DNA of 45,681 nucleotides from VBAS01 sp035318985 (GTDB taxonomy: Bacteria > Bacteroidota > Bacteroidia > Chitinophagales > Chitinophagaceae): NCBI GenBank assembly GCA_035318985.1, contig DATHDP010000105.1, positions 1-45,681 on the forward strand, written 5' to 3'. The position numbers were made by a program, and so were the translations under genes. Of the stretch, positions 1-7,792 are shown one piece after another; position 1 is the first letter of the stretch; every line of letters begins with the position of its first letter. The notes below the pieces were generated by a model. That model was not told where the DNA came from, ran no database searches, and worked only from the letters and a program-made list of their open reading frames with translations.

Positions 1-1375
1 CCTCAACCTTGCGTGGTGCAAATACAGAAAGTAATTCGTAACCTTTCTCTGTGATCAATGCATCGTCTTCGATCCGTACCGCAATACCCCACCATTTTTT
101 ATCGCACTCACTATTCGGTGGAATATATATACCTGGTTCAATTGTGATGACCATATCTTTCTTCAGCGTTTGTGAAAAACCACGATCATGAACATCCAGA
201 CCAATATGATGCGAAAGTCCATGCGGATAATAAGTCCCTACTTCATTTTTATCTTTTAAGATCCCTAATTTTAAAAGTCCTTCTGCAATTATATCTCTTG
301 CTGCTTTTGAAGCATCAGTCCATTTAGCCCCATCTTTTAAAATTTTAAATGCAGCTTCCTGTGCTTCATAAACAAGATTGTAAATAAGCTTTTGTTCCCG
401 GGAAAATTTTCCATTGGCAGGAACTGTTCTCGTTACATCAGCTGTGTATCCATGATACTCGGCTCCAACATCCATCAGCAGCATTTCGTTACCAATCTTT
501 GTTTTTGTGTTTTCCATATAATGCAATACACAACCATTAGCCCCTGCTCCTACAATAGAACCATAACCAACTTCTTCAGCGCCGTATTTTTTATGTACAT
601 ATTCATGCAATCCCTGTATCTCCAATTCACTCATGCCGGGATGTGCTGCTTTCATTACTTCATTTTGACCACGACACGAGATCTCAACTGCCTTGCGAAT
701 AAGATCCATTTCCTCGGCAGTTTTTATTTCACGAAGTTTGCCAGTAAGTTCACGGAATAACTTTGTGTCATATCTTTTATCCTTTGCATAATCTGCCGTG
801 ATATTCGCCTTTGATTTGAATTGCTCAATAAGGTGGGCAAGATCCGCATTGTCTCTGCTGCTATTTGGAATATCCTCAGGAAACTTGTCAAAAATTATTT
901 TATCAAATTTTGAAAAATCTATTGAGGTATTCTTAAAATCTTCACCATTGAATGCATAAGCAAAGCCAAGTTTTTCTTTGGCTCCTTCTGTCCCTAATCT
1001 TCGCCCTGTCCATTGTTCAGCTCTTGGATCTTTCTTTTGTACAAAAATTATTTCTTTATACACGGGACCAACTGTTCCCTTTTGTTCTTCTTTAAAAATT
1101 AATAGCATTGACTGCGGCTCTTTATATCCGCTGAAATAATACATGTCAGGGTTTTGATGATAGAAATAATCCACATCGTTACTGAAAGTTCGGGTAGGGT
1201 AGGCCATTACAACGAATACAGAATTATCCGGCATCAACTTGCGTAATGCATCGCGACGCCCTGCATGAAATTCTTTACTTAAATAATCTGTTGGAAGATC
1301 TTCTTGTGCGTATAGTGTAAATGTGAAACTGGAAACAATAAGGATGGATAAAAAACGTGTCAGACTCTTTTGCAT
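1..1375 (-). CDS. pepP: Exported aminopeptidase P (Xaa-Pro aminopeptidase, M24B), 3' end outside window
   Basis: This is a metallopeptidase that removes the N-terminal residue before a proline. Reading from the ATG at 1375, the frame stays open to the left edge, so about 458 residues are visible and the C-terminus is missing. The N-terminus (MQKSLTRF, then a hydrophobic stretch ending in TLYAQ) is a signal peptide, which points to the periplasm. An N-terminal aminopeptidase P domain (PDNSVFVVMAYPTRTFSNDVDYFY) is followed by the pita-bread catalytic domain. The usual dinuclear-metal ligands are present: MDVGAEYHGYTADVTR (two Asp), HGLSHHIGLDVHD (His), TIEPGIYIP (Glu) and RIEDD (Glu). The start codon lies directly after the U-tract of a strong hairpin at 1376-1425. 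The family is clear; substrate range cannot be read from the sequence. Confidence 0.93.
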   Translation of the reverse strand, partial: MQKSLTRFLSILIVSSFTFTLYAQEDLPTDYLSKEFHAGRRDALRKLMPDNSVFVVMAYPTRTFSNDVDYFYHQNPDMYYFSGYKEPQSMLLIFKEEQKGTVGPVYKEIIFVQKKDPRAEQWTGRRLGTEGAKEKLGFAYAFNGEDFKNTSIDFSKFDKIIFDKFPEDIPNSSRDNADLAHLIEQFKSKANITADYAKDKRYDTKLFRELTGKLREIKTAEEMDLIRKAVEISCRGQNEVMKAAHPGMSELEIQGLHEYVHKKYGAEEVGYGSIVGAGANGCVLHYMENTKTKIGNEMLLMDVGAEYHGYTADVTRTVPANGKFSREQKLIYNLVYEAQEAAFKILKDGAKWTDASKAARDIIAEGLLKLGILKDKNEVGTYYPHGLSHHIGLDVHDRGFSQTLKKDMVITIEPGIYIPPNSECDKKWWGIAVRIEDDALITEKGYELLSVFAPRKVE

Positions 1376-1425
1376 AAAAAAGTGGTAATTGTTATGAACT
1401 AAAATAGTTCTTTTCAATTACCACT
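1376..1425 (-). terminator. Strong hairpin plus T-run ending at the pepP start codon
   Basis: The arms AGTGGTAATTG (1381-1391) and CAATTACCACT (1415-1425) are a perfect 11-bp inverted repeat. An inner stem, GAACTA/TAGTTC (1396-1401 with 1405-1410), closes a 3-nt loop. On the minus strand a run of six T follows the hairpin and is directly followed by the ATG of pepP. It has the form of a Rho-independent terminator for the small gene upstream (1466-1735), but it could also be a regulated leader of pepP. Confidence 0.75.
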
Positions 1426-1465
1426 CGACAGAAATTTTATGAATGGAGGTTAGATAAGTGATCGA

Positions 1466-1735
1466 TCAATCTTCATCATCTTCTTCCGTATAAGCATCTT
1501 CGCTGCTTTTATAATGAATTTCCCAATCCTTTACAGCCGAATCGGTCAGGCATTCAATAATGTCAAACAGCGGATCTTTTTTCAATTTCCATTCTGTGTC
1601 GGTTGGGTCTTCAAATTTCATGATAAATAAACAATGATCTGTTTCCAATGCTACCTTGATCAATGTGATCATTGAATCTTCTTTTTCTTTCACCAGGTAA
1701 TAGCAACCTGATTCCAGCAAATCATAAGTATACAT
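1466..1735 (-). CDS. Conserved small acidic protein of unknown function
   Basis: This is an 89-residue cytoplasmic protein with no signal peptide or membrane segment. It begins MYTYDLLESGCYYLVKEKED and ends in an acidic tail (SSEDAYTEEDDED). The frame can be extended upstream only to a TTG at 1786. The internal ATG at 1735 is preferred because GGAGGAGCT lies directly in front of it, an unusually clear Shine-Dalgarno sequence for this genome. The middle (MITLIKVALETDHCLFIMKFEDPTDTEWKLKKDPLFDIIECL) looks like a compact alpha/beta fold. It is probably transcribed alone, with the hairpin at 1376-1425 as its terminator. No family was recognised. Confidence 0.7.
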   Translation of the reverse strand: MYTYDLLESGCYYLVKEKEDSMITLIKVALETDHCLFIMKFEDPTDTEWKLKKDPLFDIIECLTDSAVKDWEIHYKSSEDAYTEEDDED

Positions 1736-2137
1736 AGCTCCTCCGCTTTTTGAATAAAATAAATTTTCTCCTTTTCCAATAAACAAGCTGGAATGGGTAG
1801 TAGTTAGTTAGAATTTAACGGGTAAAACTGTACTGAATGGGTTAGTTATTCAATAGGGTCAGTAGGTCAAATTTAGTGGTTTTGTTTTGACACAACCAAG
1901 CCTGTGAGAGTAAAATTTTTTTTTGACAAAAAATTAAATACCCTTCGCAAACGGGCAGAAAGCTGCTTGAAAATAAAGACTTGAAAAACAAGGATTTTTC
2001 CAATAAGTCCACTCCATCCCTTCTAAAAACATTAATCAGGATTAAGGCAAAAACGAGTAAATAGCCATTCGAACTTTCAGAAAATTCTGAAAACAGTATA
2101 AAGCTTTATTGTAAAAAGCAAAAACTATTATATTATT
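1736..2137. other. Intergenic region with an 18-bp palindrome
   Basis: About 400 bases hold no convincing gene on either strand. The one clear structure is a perfect inverted repeat, TTTCAGAA-AA-TTCTGAAA, at 2075-2092. It could be an operator or a weak hairpin. The rest is AT-rich with homopolymer runs (for example nine T near 1917-1925). Confidence 0.5.
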
Positions 2138-2169
2138 AAAAAAGCCTCCTGCGAAACAGAAGGCTTTTT
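2138..2169 (-). terminator. Rho-independent terminator of the small exported protein gene
   Basis: AAAAAGCCT-C-CTG pairs with CAG-A-AGGCTTTTT around a CGAAA loop, with one mismatch. The A- and T-runs on the two sides make it potentially bidirectional. It starts 9 bases after the stop codon of the minus-strand gene at 2178-2342. Confidence 0.8.
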
Positions 2170-2177
2170 GCCGGTGA

Positions 2178-2342
2178 TCAGATGCTATACATGCAAGTAT
2201 GCTTGCATTCTTTTTTCTTTTTTGTTTCGGCTTTCTTTTCTGTTTTCATCTTTTTAGTTGAAACAGAAGAAGTATCTAAAGCCGCGAATGCAATTGCGGT
2301 AACACCGGAGGCCAGAATGAGGGCAACGATTGTTTTTTTCAT
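2178..2342 (-). CDS. Small exported lysine-rich protein (54 aa)
   Basis: The ATG at 2342 opens a 54-codon frame. The first 20 residues (MKKTIVALILASGVTAIAFA) are a textbook signal peptide with an AFA cleavage site. The mature part is only about 34 residues, very rich in Lys with some Glu and Thr, and ends CKHTCMYSI with two cysteines. A terminator follows directly at 2138-2169, which supports a real transcription unit. It would be a tiny periplasmic or secreted basic protein. The paired Cys and nearby His could bind metal, but that is a guess. No family was recognised. Confidence 0.7.
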   Translation of the reverse strand: MKKTIVALILASGVTAIAFAALDTSSVSTKKMKTEKKAETKKKKECKHTCMYSI

Positions 2343-2423
2343 ACCCTTTTATTTAGTTAGGAAAAGTTACTACAGTTTTTGTGCCGGGGAAATTATTTTT
2401 TTATGAATGGTACAAGAAATTAT

Positions 2424-3032
2424 TCACAATTTAAAACCTTTCGGACCGGGCTTTGTATTGGCCGCTGCCATCAAAAGCGTTTGTTTTATTCTTGCAGCTT
2501 TTGTTCCGGGAGTTTTGGCGCTGTCGATCCAAAAAAGAAATCGTTTGCGATAGGAGGGTGAAAATGCAAGAAAATTTGCCAGGGCTTTTTTGTTTTTTGA
2601 TAAGGATTTTTTCAGATCATCGGGCATCGAGTTATTGTCAGCATGAAGATCTGAAGAATTCAGGGTATCCCAGCTTCCATTCCTTTTAGCCAGTTCGATT
2701 TTATCCAGACCAGCCGAGGTCATTAATTTTTGCTCAATCAGATTTTCGATGCGTTGCTTATTTAGTTTACTCCAAACACTTTTTGGTTTTCGTGGAGTAA
2801 ATTTCAATGCTGATCTTTCAACATCTATTTTTCGGGGCTGGCTATCGATCCATCCAAAACATAACGCTTCTTCCACGGCATCAGCATAATCAAATTTTCG
2901 TTTGCCAGTATCTTTTTTATAATAGATCAGCCAGATGCCGGGAGAGGTTGAATGATTTTTCTCCAGCCATTTTCGCCACTGGCTGCGGGTTTTTGGGTGC
3001 GTGGTTTTATAATCCTCCTTCGGGGTTTTCAA
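2424..3032 (-). CDS. YdeI/OmpD-associated family protein
   Basis: This 202-residue cytoplasmic protein belongs to the YdeI/OmpD-associated group, often labelled 'bacteriocin-protection protein'. The family signature is clear: RSQWRKWLEKNH near residue 17, IWLIYYKKDTGK, YADAVEEALCFGWIDSQPRKID (about 48-70), and RKPKSVWSKLNKQRIENLIEQ. The C-terminal half (MPDDLKKSLSKNKKALANFLAFSPSYRKRFLFWIDSAKTP) matches the usual layout. The only plausible start is TTG at 3032, because a TGA lies two codons upstream and no ATG fits the conserved N-terminus. Biochemical function in this family is poorly defined. It stands alone, divergent from parE. Confidence 0.85.
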   Translation of the reverse strand: MKTPKEDYKTTHPKTRSQWRKWLEKNHSTSPGIWLIYYKKDTGKRKFDYADAVEEALCFGWIDSQPRKIDVERSALKFTPRKPKSVWSKLNKQRIENLIEQKLMTSAGLDKIELAKRNGSWDTLNSSDLHADNNSMPDDLKKSLSKNKKALANFLAFSPSYRKRFLFWIDSAKTPGTKAARIKQTLLMAAANTKPGPKGFKL

Positions 3033-3100
3033 GACTCAAAAAATTTATTTTATCAACAGAGGTTAATAAATCTAAAATTAAGGAGCAAATTCGGTTTTGT

Positions 3101-3108
3101 TATATTTG
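3101..3108 (+). promoter_or_regulatory. Bacteroidota-type -7 box (TATATTTG) upstream of parE
   Basis: TATATTTG matches the TAnnTTTG -7 consensus of the Bacteroidota housekeeping sigma factor. No good -33 TTTG was found at the right distance. If it is used, the parE mRNA has a leader of roughly 100 nt that contains the dispersed repeat at 3133-3194. Confidence 0.45.
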
Positions 3109-3132
3109 CCCGAATGTAAATAGCTGATTAGC

Positions 3133-3194
3133 CTATTGAACGTACAAGAGTGCGACGCAAGGGACATTCAATAGAATTACAAAAGCTGATAACC
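3133..3194 (+). repeat. Dispersed intergenic repeat, copy A (parE leader)
   Basis: The core GTACAAGAGTGCGACGCAA (3142-3160) is the reverse complement of the core found at 33733, 37698 and (one mismatch) 12826. Flanking arms CTATTGAA/TTCAATAG form a perfect 8-bp inverted repeat around the core. The distal part, AATAGAATTACAAAAGCTGA then TAACC, is shared with the copy in front of sdhA. The core starts 81 nt before the parE ATG. Confidence 0.75.
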
Positions 3195-3222
3195 AAAAGA
3201 AAAACTAAACCGTATCGTGTAA

Positions 3223-5130
3223 ATGGCAAAGGAAAAAGTAAAAGACACTAGCGATCTTTTCGACTACAACGAAGAGAGCATCAAATCCCTCGACTGGAAA
3301 GAACATATCCGCCTGCGACCGGGTATGTACATTGGGAAACTCGGTGATGGCTCATCGCCGGATGATGGGATTTATGTGCTTGCGAAAGAAGTGCTCGATA
3401 ACTGCATTGATGAATACACGATGGGTTTTGGAAAAACGGTGGAGATAACCGTTGAAGGAAAGCAGGTGACGATCCGTGATTATGGCCGCGGTATTCCGCT
3501 TGGTAAAGTGGTGGATGTGGTAAGTAAAATAAATACCGGCGCAAAATATGACAGCAAGGTTTTCCAGAAATCAGTTGGGTTGAATGGTGTAGGTACAAAA
3601 GCGGTGAATGCTTTGAGTGGTTATTTTAAAGTAACTGCATTTCGTGATGGAAAAGAAAAGACCGCTGAATTTGAAAAGGGATTTTTAATAAAGGAATATA
3701 AGGAAGCAAAGAGTGGTGAGGATAATGGAACGATGGTGACTTTTATTCCTGATGAAACAGTTTTTAAGAATTTCAAATTCCATCCTGAGTTTTTAGAGAA
3801 TCAAATTTGGAATTATTGTTTTTTGAATGCGGGGCTTAAGATCGTTTTCAACGGGAAAAGTTTCGTGAGCAAAAATGGTTTGCTTGACCTGTTGCAACGC
3901 AAAACCAATGAAGACGAGATCCGTTATCCTATTATTCATTTACAGGGGGATGATATTGAAGTTGCGATCTCTCATACTAATGAATATGGTGAAGACATTT
4001 ACAGTTTTGTAAATGGACAGCATACAACACAGGGTGGTACGCATCAGCAGGCATTCCGCGAGGCCTATGTAAAAACGATCCGTGATTTTTATAAGAAAGA
4101 TTATGATGCAGCCGATATAAGAACAGGAATTGTTGCGGCAGTTTCGGTTCGTGTGGTTGAACCTGTTTTTGAAAGCCAGACAAAAACAAAGTTGGGCTCT
4201 GTGAATGTTGCTGAAGGCGGGCCAAGCATGAGAAATTTTATCGGTGATTTTTTTTCTAAGGAACTAGAGATCTTTTTACATAAGAATCCAACAACAGCTG
4301 AAGAACTAAAAAAACGTATTGAACAGAGCGAAAGAGAGAGAAAGGAACTTTCCGGAATTAAGAAACTGGCAAATGAAAGAGCTAAGAAAGCAAATCTTCA
4401 TAATCGCAAGCTACGTGATTGCCGTTACCATTTAAATGATGATCCTCCAACAAAAGGTAAAGAAGAGTTTGTTGCAAAGTTGAAAGAAACAACAGTTTTT
4501 ATAACTGAAGGTGATAGTGCCAGCGGTTCAATTACGAAATCAAGGAGTGTGGAAACGCAAGCCGTGTTTAGTTTGCGTGGTAAACCGCTGAACTGTTTTG
4601 GTCTTACAAAAAAAGTGGTATATGAGAATGAAGAGTTCAATCTTTTGCAACACGCATTAAATATTGAAGAAGGCCTGGACGGATTGCGTTATAATAATGT
4701 AGTGATCGCTACGGATGCTGATGTTGATGGAATGCATATTCGTTTGTTGTTGATGACTTTCTTCCTGCAATTTTTCCCTGACCTGGTGAAACATGAAAAA
4801 GTTTATGTGTTGGAAACGCCATTGTTCCGAGTAAGAAACAAACAGGAAACTATTTATTGCTACAGTGAAGAGGAGAAACAAGCGGCGGTGAAAAAATTGG
4901 GTAGTAAACCAGAGATCACACGATTCAAAGGATTGGGTGAAATAAGCCCTGATGAGTTTGCATTATTTATTGGAGCCGATATGCGAAAAACATTGATGCG
5001 TTTGGAACACGGCGATCATATCCAGCAGTTGCTGGAATATTATATGGGAAAAAATACAATGGAAAGACAGGAGTTTATTATTGAGAATTTAAAAATTGAA
5101 TTGGATAAGGTAGAAGATGTTATTGTATAA
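3223..5130 (+). CDS. parE: DNA topoisomerase IV subunit B
   Basis: This is the ATPase subunit of topoisomerase IV, which unlinks replicated chromosomes together with the ParC encoded at 7793. At 635 residues it has ParE rather than GyrB length. The GHKL ATP-binding site is visible: LAKEVLDNCIDEY (catalytic Glu about 56), RDYGRGIP (Asp about 86) and GLNGVGTKAVNALS (about 119-132). The transducer domain follows. The Toprim domain carries TEGDSASGS (about 428-436) and DADVDGMHIR (about 498-507), which bind Mg2+ for cleavage. It is the first gene of a cluster that ends with parC. Its 5' leader contains a dispersed repeat. Confidence 0.95.
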   Translation: MAKEKVKDTSDLFDYNEESIKSLDWKEHIRLRPGMYIGKLGDGSSPDDGIYVLAKEVLDNCIDEYTMGFGKTVEITVEGKQVTIRDYGRGIPLGKVVDVVSKINTGAKYDSKVFQKSVGLNGVGTKAVNALSGYFKVTAFRDGKEKTAEFEKGFLIKEYKEAKSGEDNGTMVTFIPDETVFKNFKFHPEFLENQIWNYCFLNAGLKIVFNGKSFVSKNGLLDLLQRKTNEDEIRYPIIHLQGDDIEVAISHTNEYGEDIYSFVNGQHTTQGGTHQQAFREAYVKTIRDFYKKDYDAADIRTGIVAAVSVRVVEPVFESQTKTKLGSVNVAEGGPSMRNFIGDFFSKELEIFLHKNPTTAEELKKRIEQSERERKELSGIKKLANERAKKANLHNRKLRDCRYHLNDDPPTKGKEEFVAKLKETTVFITEGDSASGSITKSRSVETQAVFSLRGKPLNCFGLTKKVVYENEEFNLLQHALNIEEGLDGLRYNNVVIATDADVDGMHIRLLLMTFFLQFFPDLVKHEKVYVLETPLFRVRNKQETIYCYSEEEKQAAVKKLGSKPEITRFKGLGEISPDEFALFIGADMRKTLMRLEHGDHIQQLLEYYMGKNTMERQEFIIENLKIELDKVEDVIV

Positions 5131-5205
5131 AATGAAACAAAAAACTAATACACAATTTTATCCTCTGTAAGAATAAATATTACTTTTAATATCAAAGTCA
5201 CCAAT

Positions 5206-6129
5206 ATGAAACTAAAAAGCTTTAAACTATCCTGGATAATCCTGCTGTTCTTAACGAGCTGCGAAAAAGATACAGATATTGTACTTAATGTAGTTCCTAA
5301 AGCCGATGCGGGTACACCAAAAGCAATTACTCTTCCAACAAATAATGTTACTCTTTCCGGTACCGGAACGGATTCTGACGGAACTATAGTTGCCTATTTG
5401 TGGAGCCAGGTCTCCGGTCCTTCATCAACTATTATTGTAAATCCGGGCTCAGCATCGAGTGTTGTGAACGGATTTGTTCAGGGCAATTATGTTTTTCAGC
5501 TTATGGTTACGGATAATGATGGTGCCACCGGTGTTGATACTGTTTCAGTAGCCGTTGCACAGGCACCTCAACAAACGTTGACATTGCAACCGTCGAACAA
5601 CTCATTTGAAAGACTTTTGTTTGGTAATACTGTAACAGAACAATCAAATCATGCAGTAGAACTTACTGCTGCCACGTGGACCGTAAATAGCCAGGCGGTA
5701 TTCGTTAGAGGAGCATTTGGATTTGACCTGAGTTCTATTCCTTCGACTGCTACGATAATTTCAGCCAAGCTGACACTATATTCCAATCCAACACCATTGA
5801 ATGGTAGCCTTACCGTGCCGAATGAAGGACCAGCTAACGCGATGCTGATTCGTCGAATCACTACTAGTTGGATCCCGGCTTCAACATTCTGGTTAAATCA
5901 GCCATCGACTACGGCGACTGACCAAATTGTGATACCGCATACCAGCCTGCCATCGTTGGATTTGGTTGATGTGGATGTGAAAAATATGGTAGCCACCATG
6001 GTCAGCAGCGGGAATTATGGATTCATGATCCAGTTGCAAAATGAGGCCATTTATAATATGCGTAATTTCTGTTCCAGTTTACATGCGCAATCGGCTAAAC
6101 ATCCAAAATTAATAGTTGTTTACCGGTGA
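5206..6129 (+). CDS. Lipoprotein with PKD-like and DNRLRE-type domains
   Basis: This 307-residue surface or periplasmic lipoprotein has the signal MKLKSFKLSWIILLFLTSC, which ends in a lipobox with Cys at about 19. Residues 33-115 form a PKD/REJ-like beta-sandwich (PKADAGTPKAITLPTNNVTLSGTG, then VAYLWSQVSGPSS and YVFQLMVTDNDGATGVDTVSV). Residues about 120-307 resemble DNRLRE carbohydrate-associated or adhesive domains (FGFDLSSIPSTATIISAKLTLYSN, VDVDVKNMVATMVSSGNYGFMIQLQNE). Such proteins are common cell-surface components in Bacteroidota. It lies 75 bp after parE on the same strand, but a link to topoisomerase function is unlikely. Confidence 0.8.
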   Translation: MKLKSFKLSWIILLFLTSCEKDTDIVLNVVPKADAGTPKAITLPTNNVTLSGTGTDSDGTIVAYLWSQVSGPSSTIIVNPGSASSVVNGFVQGNYVFQLMVTDNDGATGVDTVSVAVAQAPQQTLTLQPSNNSFERLLFGNTVTEQSNHAVELTAATWTVNSQAVFVRGAFGFDLSSIPSTATIISAKLTLYSNPTPLNGSLTVPNEGPANAMLIRRITTSWIPASTFWLNQPSTTATDQIVIPHTSLPSLDLVDVDVKNMVATMVSSGNYGFMIQLQNEAIYNMRNFCSSLHAQSAKHPKLIVVYR

Positions 6130-6218
6130 CTATAATGAATGGCAAAAAGCAGCAAATTCTTAATTATTAATTACTCCTGACCAAGTTAGATATCATACGA
6201 AAATCCAAATCACTTTTC

Positions 6219-6902
6219 ATGAAGTGGAAACTTCATGGAATCTTCGAGCCATTTACCGGATTTTTTTTGAATGCTTATCACATGAGCAAGTTGAGCAAAT
6301 GGAGGAGCAATACGAAAGTGAATGGTTATAATGATTGGTATCAAGGCAAATGGGATTATAGTCGCCGATATAATTTGTATGAAGAAATAAGCAAGGCAGA
6401 AAAACTTGACGTTTCAGAGATAGATTATTTTGAATTCGGCGTTTGTGGCGGACATTCTTTTAAATGGTGGCTTGAGCATAATAATAATGCGGGTTCAAAA
6501 TTTTATGGCTTTGATACGTTTGAAGGATTGCCCGAAGCCTTCGGACCTTTTGGGAAAGGTTCAATGGCGGTTGCATTGGAGTCCTTAAATATCAACGATC
6601 CACGGGCAAGTTTTTACAAAGGTCTTTTCCAGGATACATTAGTTCCCTTTCTTGAACAATATAAAAGCGAAAGAAAGAAATTGATTCATCTTGATGCTGA
6701 CCTGTTCAGCGCCACTTTATTTTCTTTGTCACAGCTATATCGTTATCTCAATGATGGCGATATTCTTTTATTTGACGAATTTGCAGTGCCAAAACATGAG
6801 TTCATGGCATTTAAAATATTTACCGAAAGCTTTTATGTGAATTATGAAGTGATCGGGGCAGCAAATAATTATTTATTCTTAGCAGTAAAAATTAAGAAGT
6901 GA
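6219..6902 (+). CDS. TylF/MycF-like class I SAM-dependent methyltransferase
   Basis: This 227-residue cytoplasmic enzyme resembles the TylF/MycF macrocin O-methyltransferase group. The SAM-binding part shows FEFGVCGGHSFKWWLEH (about 75-91), followed by FYGFDTFEGLPEAF (acidic residue after strand 2). The LIHLDADLFSATLFSL motif, whose Asp residues bind metal in this family, is followed by DGDILLFDEF. The natural substrate cannot be read from the sequence; relatives methylate sugar hydroxyls. The start codon is ATG at 6219. The stop codon overlaps the next gene's ATG (TGATG), suggesting translational coupling with the DUF1835 gene. Confidence 0.82.
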   Translation: MKWKLHGIFEPFTGFFLNAYHMSKLSKWRSNTKVNGYNDWYQGKWDYSRRYNLYEEISKAEKLDVSEIDYFEFGVCGGHSFKWWLEHNNNAGSKFYGFDTFEGLPEAFGPFGKGSMAVALESLNINDPRASFYKGLFQDTLVPFLEQYKSERKKLIHLDADLFSATLFSLSQLYRYLNDGDILLFDEFAVPKHEFMAFKIFTESFYVNYEVIGAANNYLFLAVKIKK

Positions 6903-7759
6903 TGTTACATATAGTTTTTCAACAGGACGATGTGCAATTGCTGAAAGAAGCAATCAAACTTGACGAAACTTTGCAAGGCGAAGTATTTGAGATCAAAGAT
7001 GAATGGGGCGTTGGCCCATTAAAAGAGTTGGAAACTGAAGAAGGTTGGACAGCAAGACAAAACTGGTGGAGAGAAATGCTTACCGGCTCTCCTTATGGAG
7101 AGAAAATAGTTGGAACTTTTGATGATAGAGAAACGGTCAAGTCAATTAAAGAGAAACTGGATGCTGATGAAACATTAGAAGCATGGATATGGATGGGACA
7201 AAATCAACATGATGTTACAGGTTACTACTGGCTAATGCCGCAATTGAAATCATACCAGGGAAGAATAATGATACTTTATTTAAATAATCTTCCTTTTATA
7301 AATGAGAAAGGCCAGTTATTTTATCCATGGTCTGTTCATGATATTCTTCCAAAAGAAGTTGTGAAAGCAAAAAAGCTGGCAAGGCCAATCACACTCAGCG
7401 AATTCGAGGTTGATCCTGATGAGTGGAAAAAGCTAAGCGATGAAAACGCAACGGTAAGAATTTTAGAAGGCGGTAAAAAGATCGTTGCTAAAGAAGAATC
7501 TTTTTATGATAACGAGGTCTTAAAAAATATTACTGCTGAATGGCAAAAGGCTACAAGAGTTTTAAGTAATACTCTTCATCGCATGAAAATAAAAACAGGC
7601 GATGTGTTTATTATGTGGCGTATGAAACAATTGATCAGTGCAGGAAAGATCGAGACAATGGGTAATGTAGATGGAGGATGGAAAGAGTTTGACGTGAGAA
7701 AAGCAGGTAGTCAATCAGAAAACGCAAGTGTTGAAGCTGATACTCTGACTAATCAATAA
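6902..7759 (+). CDS. DUF1835 domain-containing protein
   Basis: This 285-residue cytoplasmic protein starts MLHIVFQQDDVQLLKEAIKLDETLQGEVFEIKDEWGVGPL, the typical N-terminal DUF1835 signature. A C-terminal helical region (KEESFYDNEVLKNITAEWQKATRVLSNTLHRMKIKTGDVFIMWRMKQLISAGKIE) fits the companion DUF3658-type domain. A GTG one codon upstream is also possible, but the ATG at 6902 overlapping the methyltransferase stop is preferred. It has no signal peptide and no recognisable catalytic motif. The function of this family is unknown. It sits 33 bp before parC. Confidence 0.8.
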   Translation: MLHIVFQQDDVQLLKEAIKLDETLQGEVFEIKDEWGVGPLKELETEEGWTARQNWWREMLTGSPYGEKIVGTFDDRETVKSIKEKLDADETLEAWIWMGQNQHDVTGYYWLMPQLKSYQGRIMILYLNNLPFINEKGQLFYPWSVHDILPKEVVKAKKLARPITLSEFEVDPDEWKKLSDENATVRILEGGKKIVAKEESFYDNEVLKNITAEWQKATRVLSNTLHRMKIKTGDVFIMWRMKQLISAGKIETMGNVDGGWKEFDVRKAGSQSENASVEADTLTNQ

Positions 7760-7792
7760 TTATCTTTTAATAATTGCAACTTAATATTTCGA

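Noticed and set aside
392..760. 122-aa plus-strand frame
   Set aside because: It lies antisense within the aminopeptidase P gene and has no domain-like composition.
2182..2406. 74-aa plus-strand frame
   Set aside because: It is antisense to the 54-aa exported protein gene, which has a proper signal peptide and terminator; the plus-strand frame has no such support.
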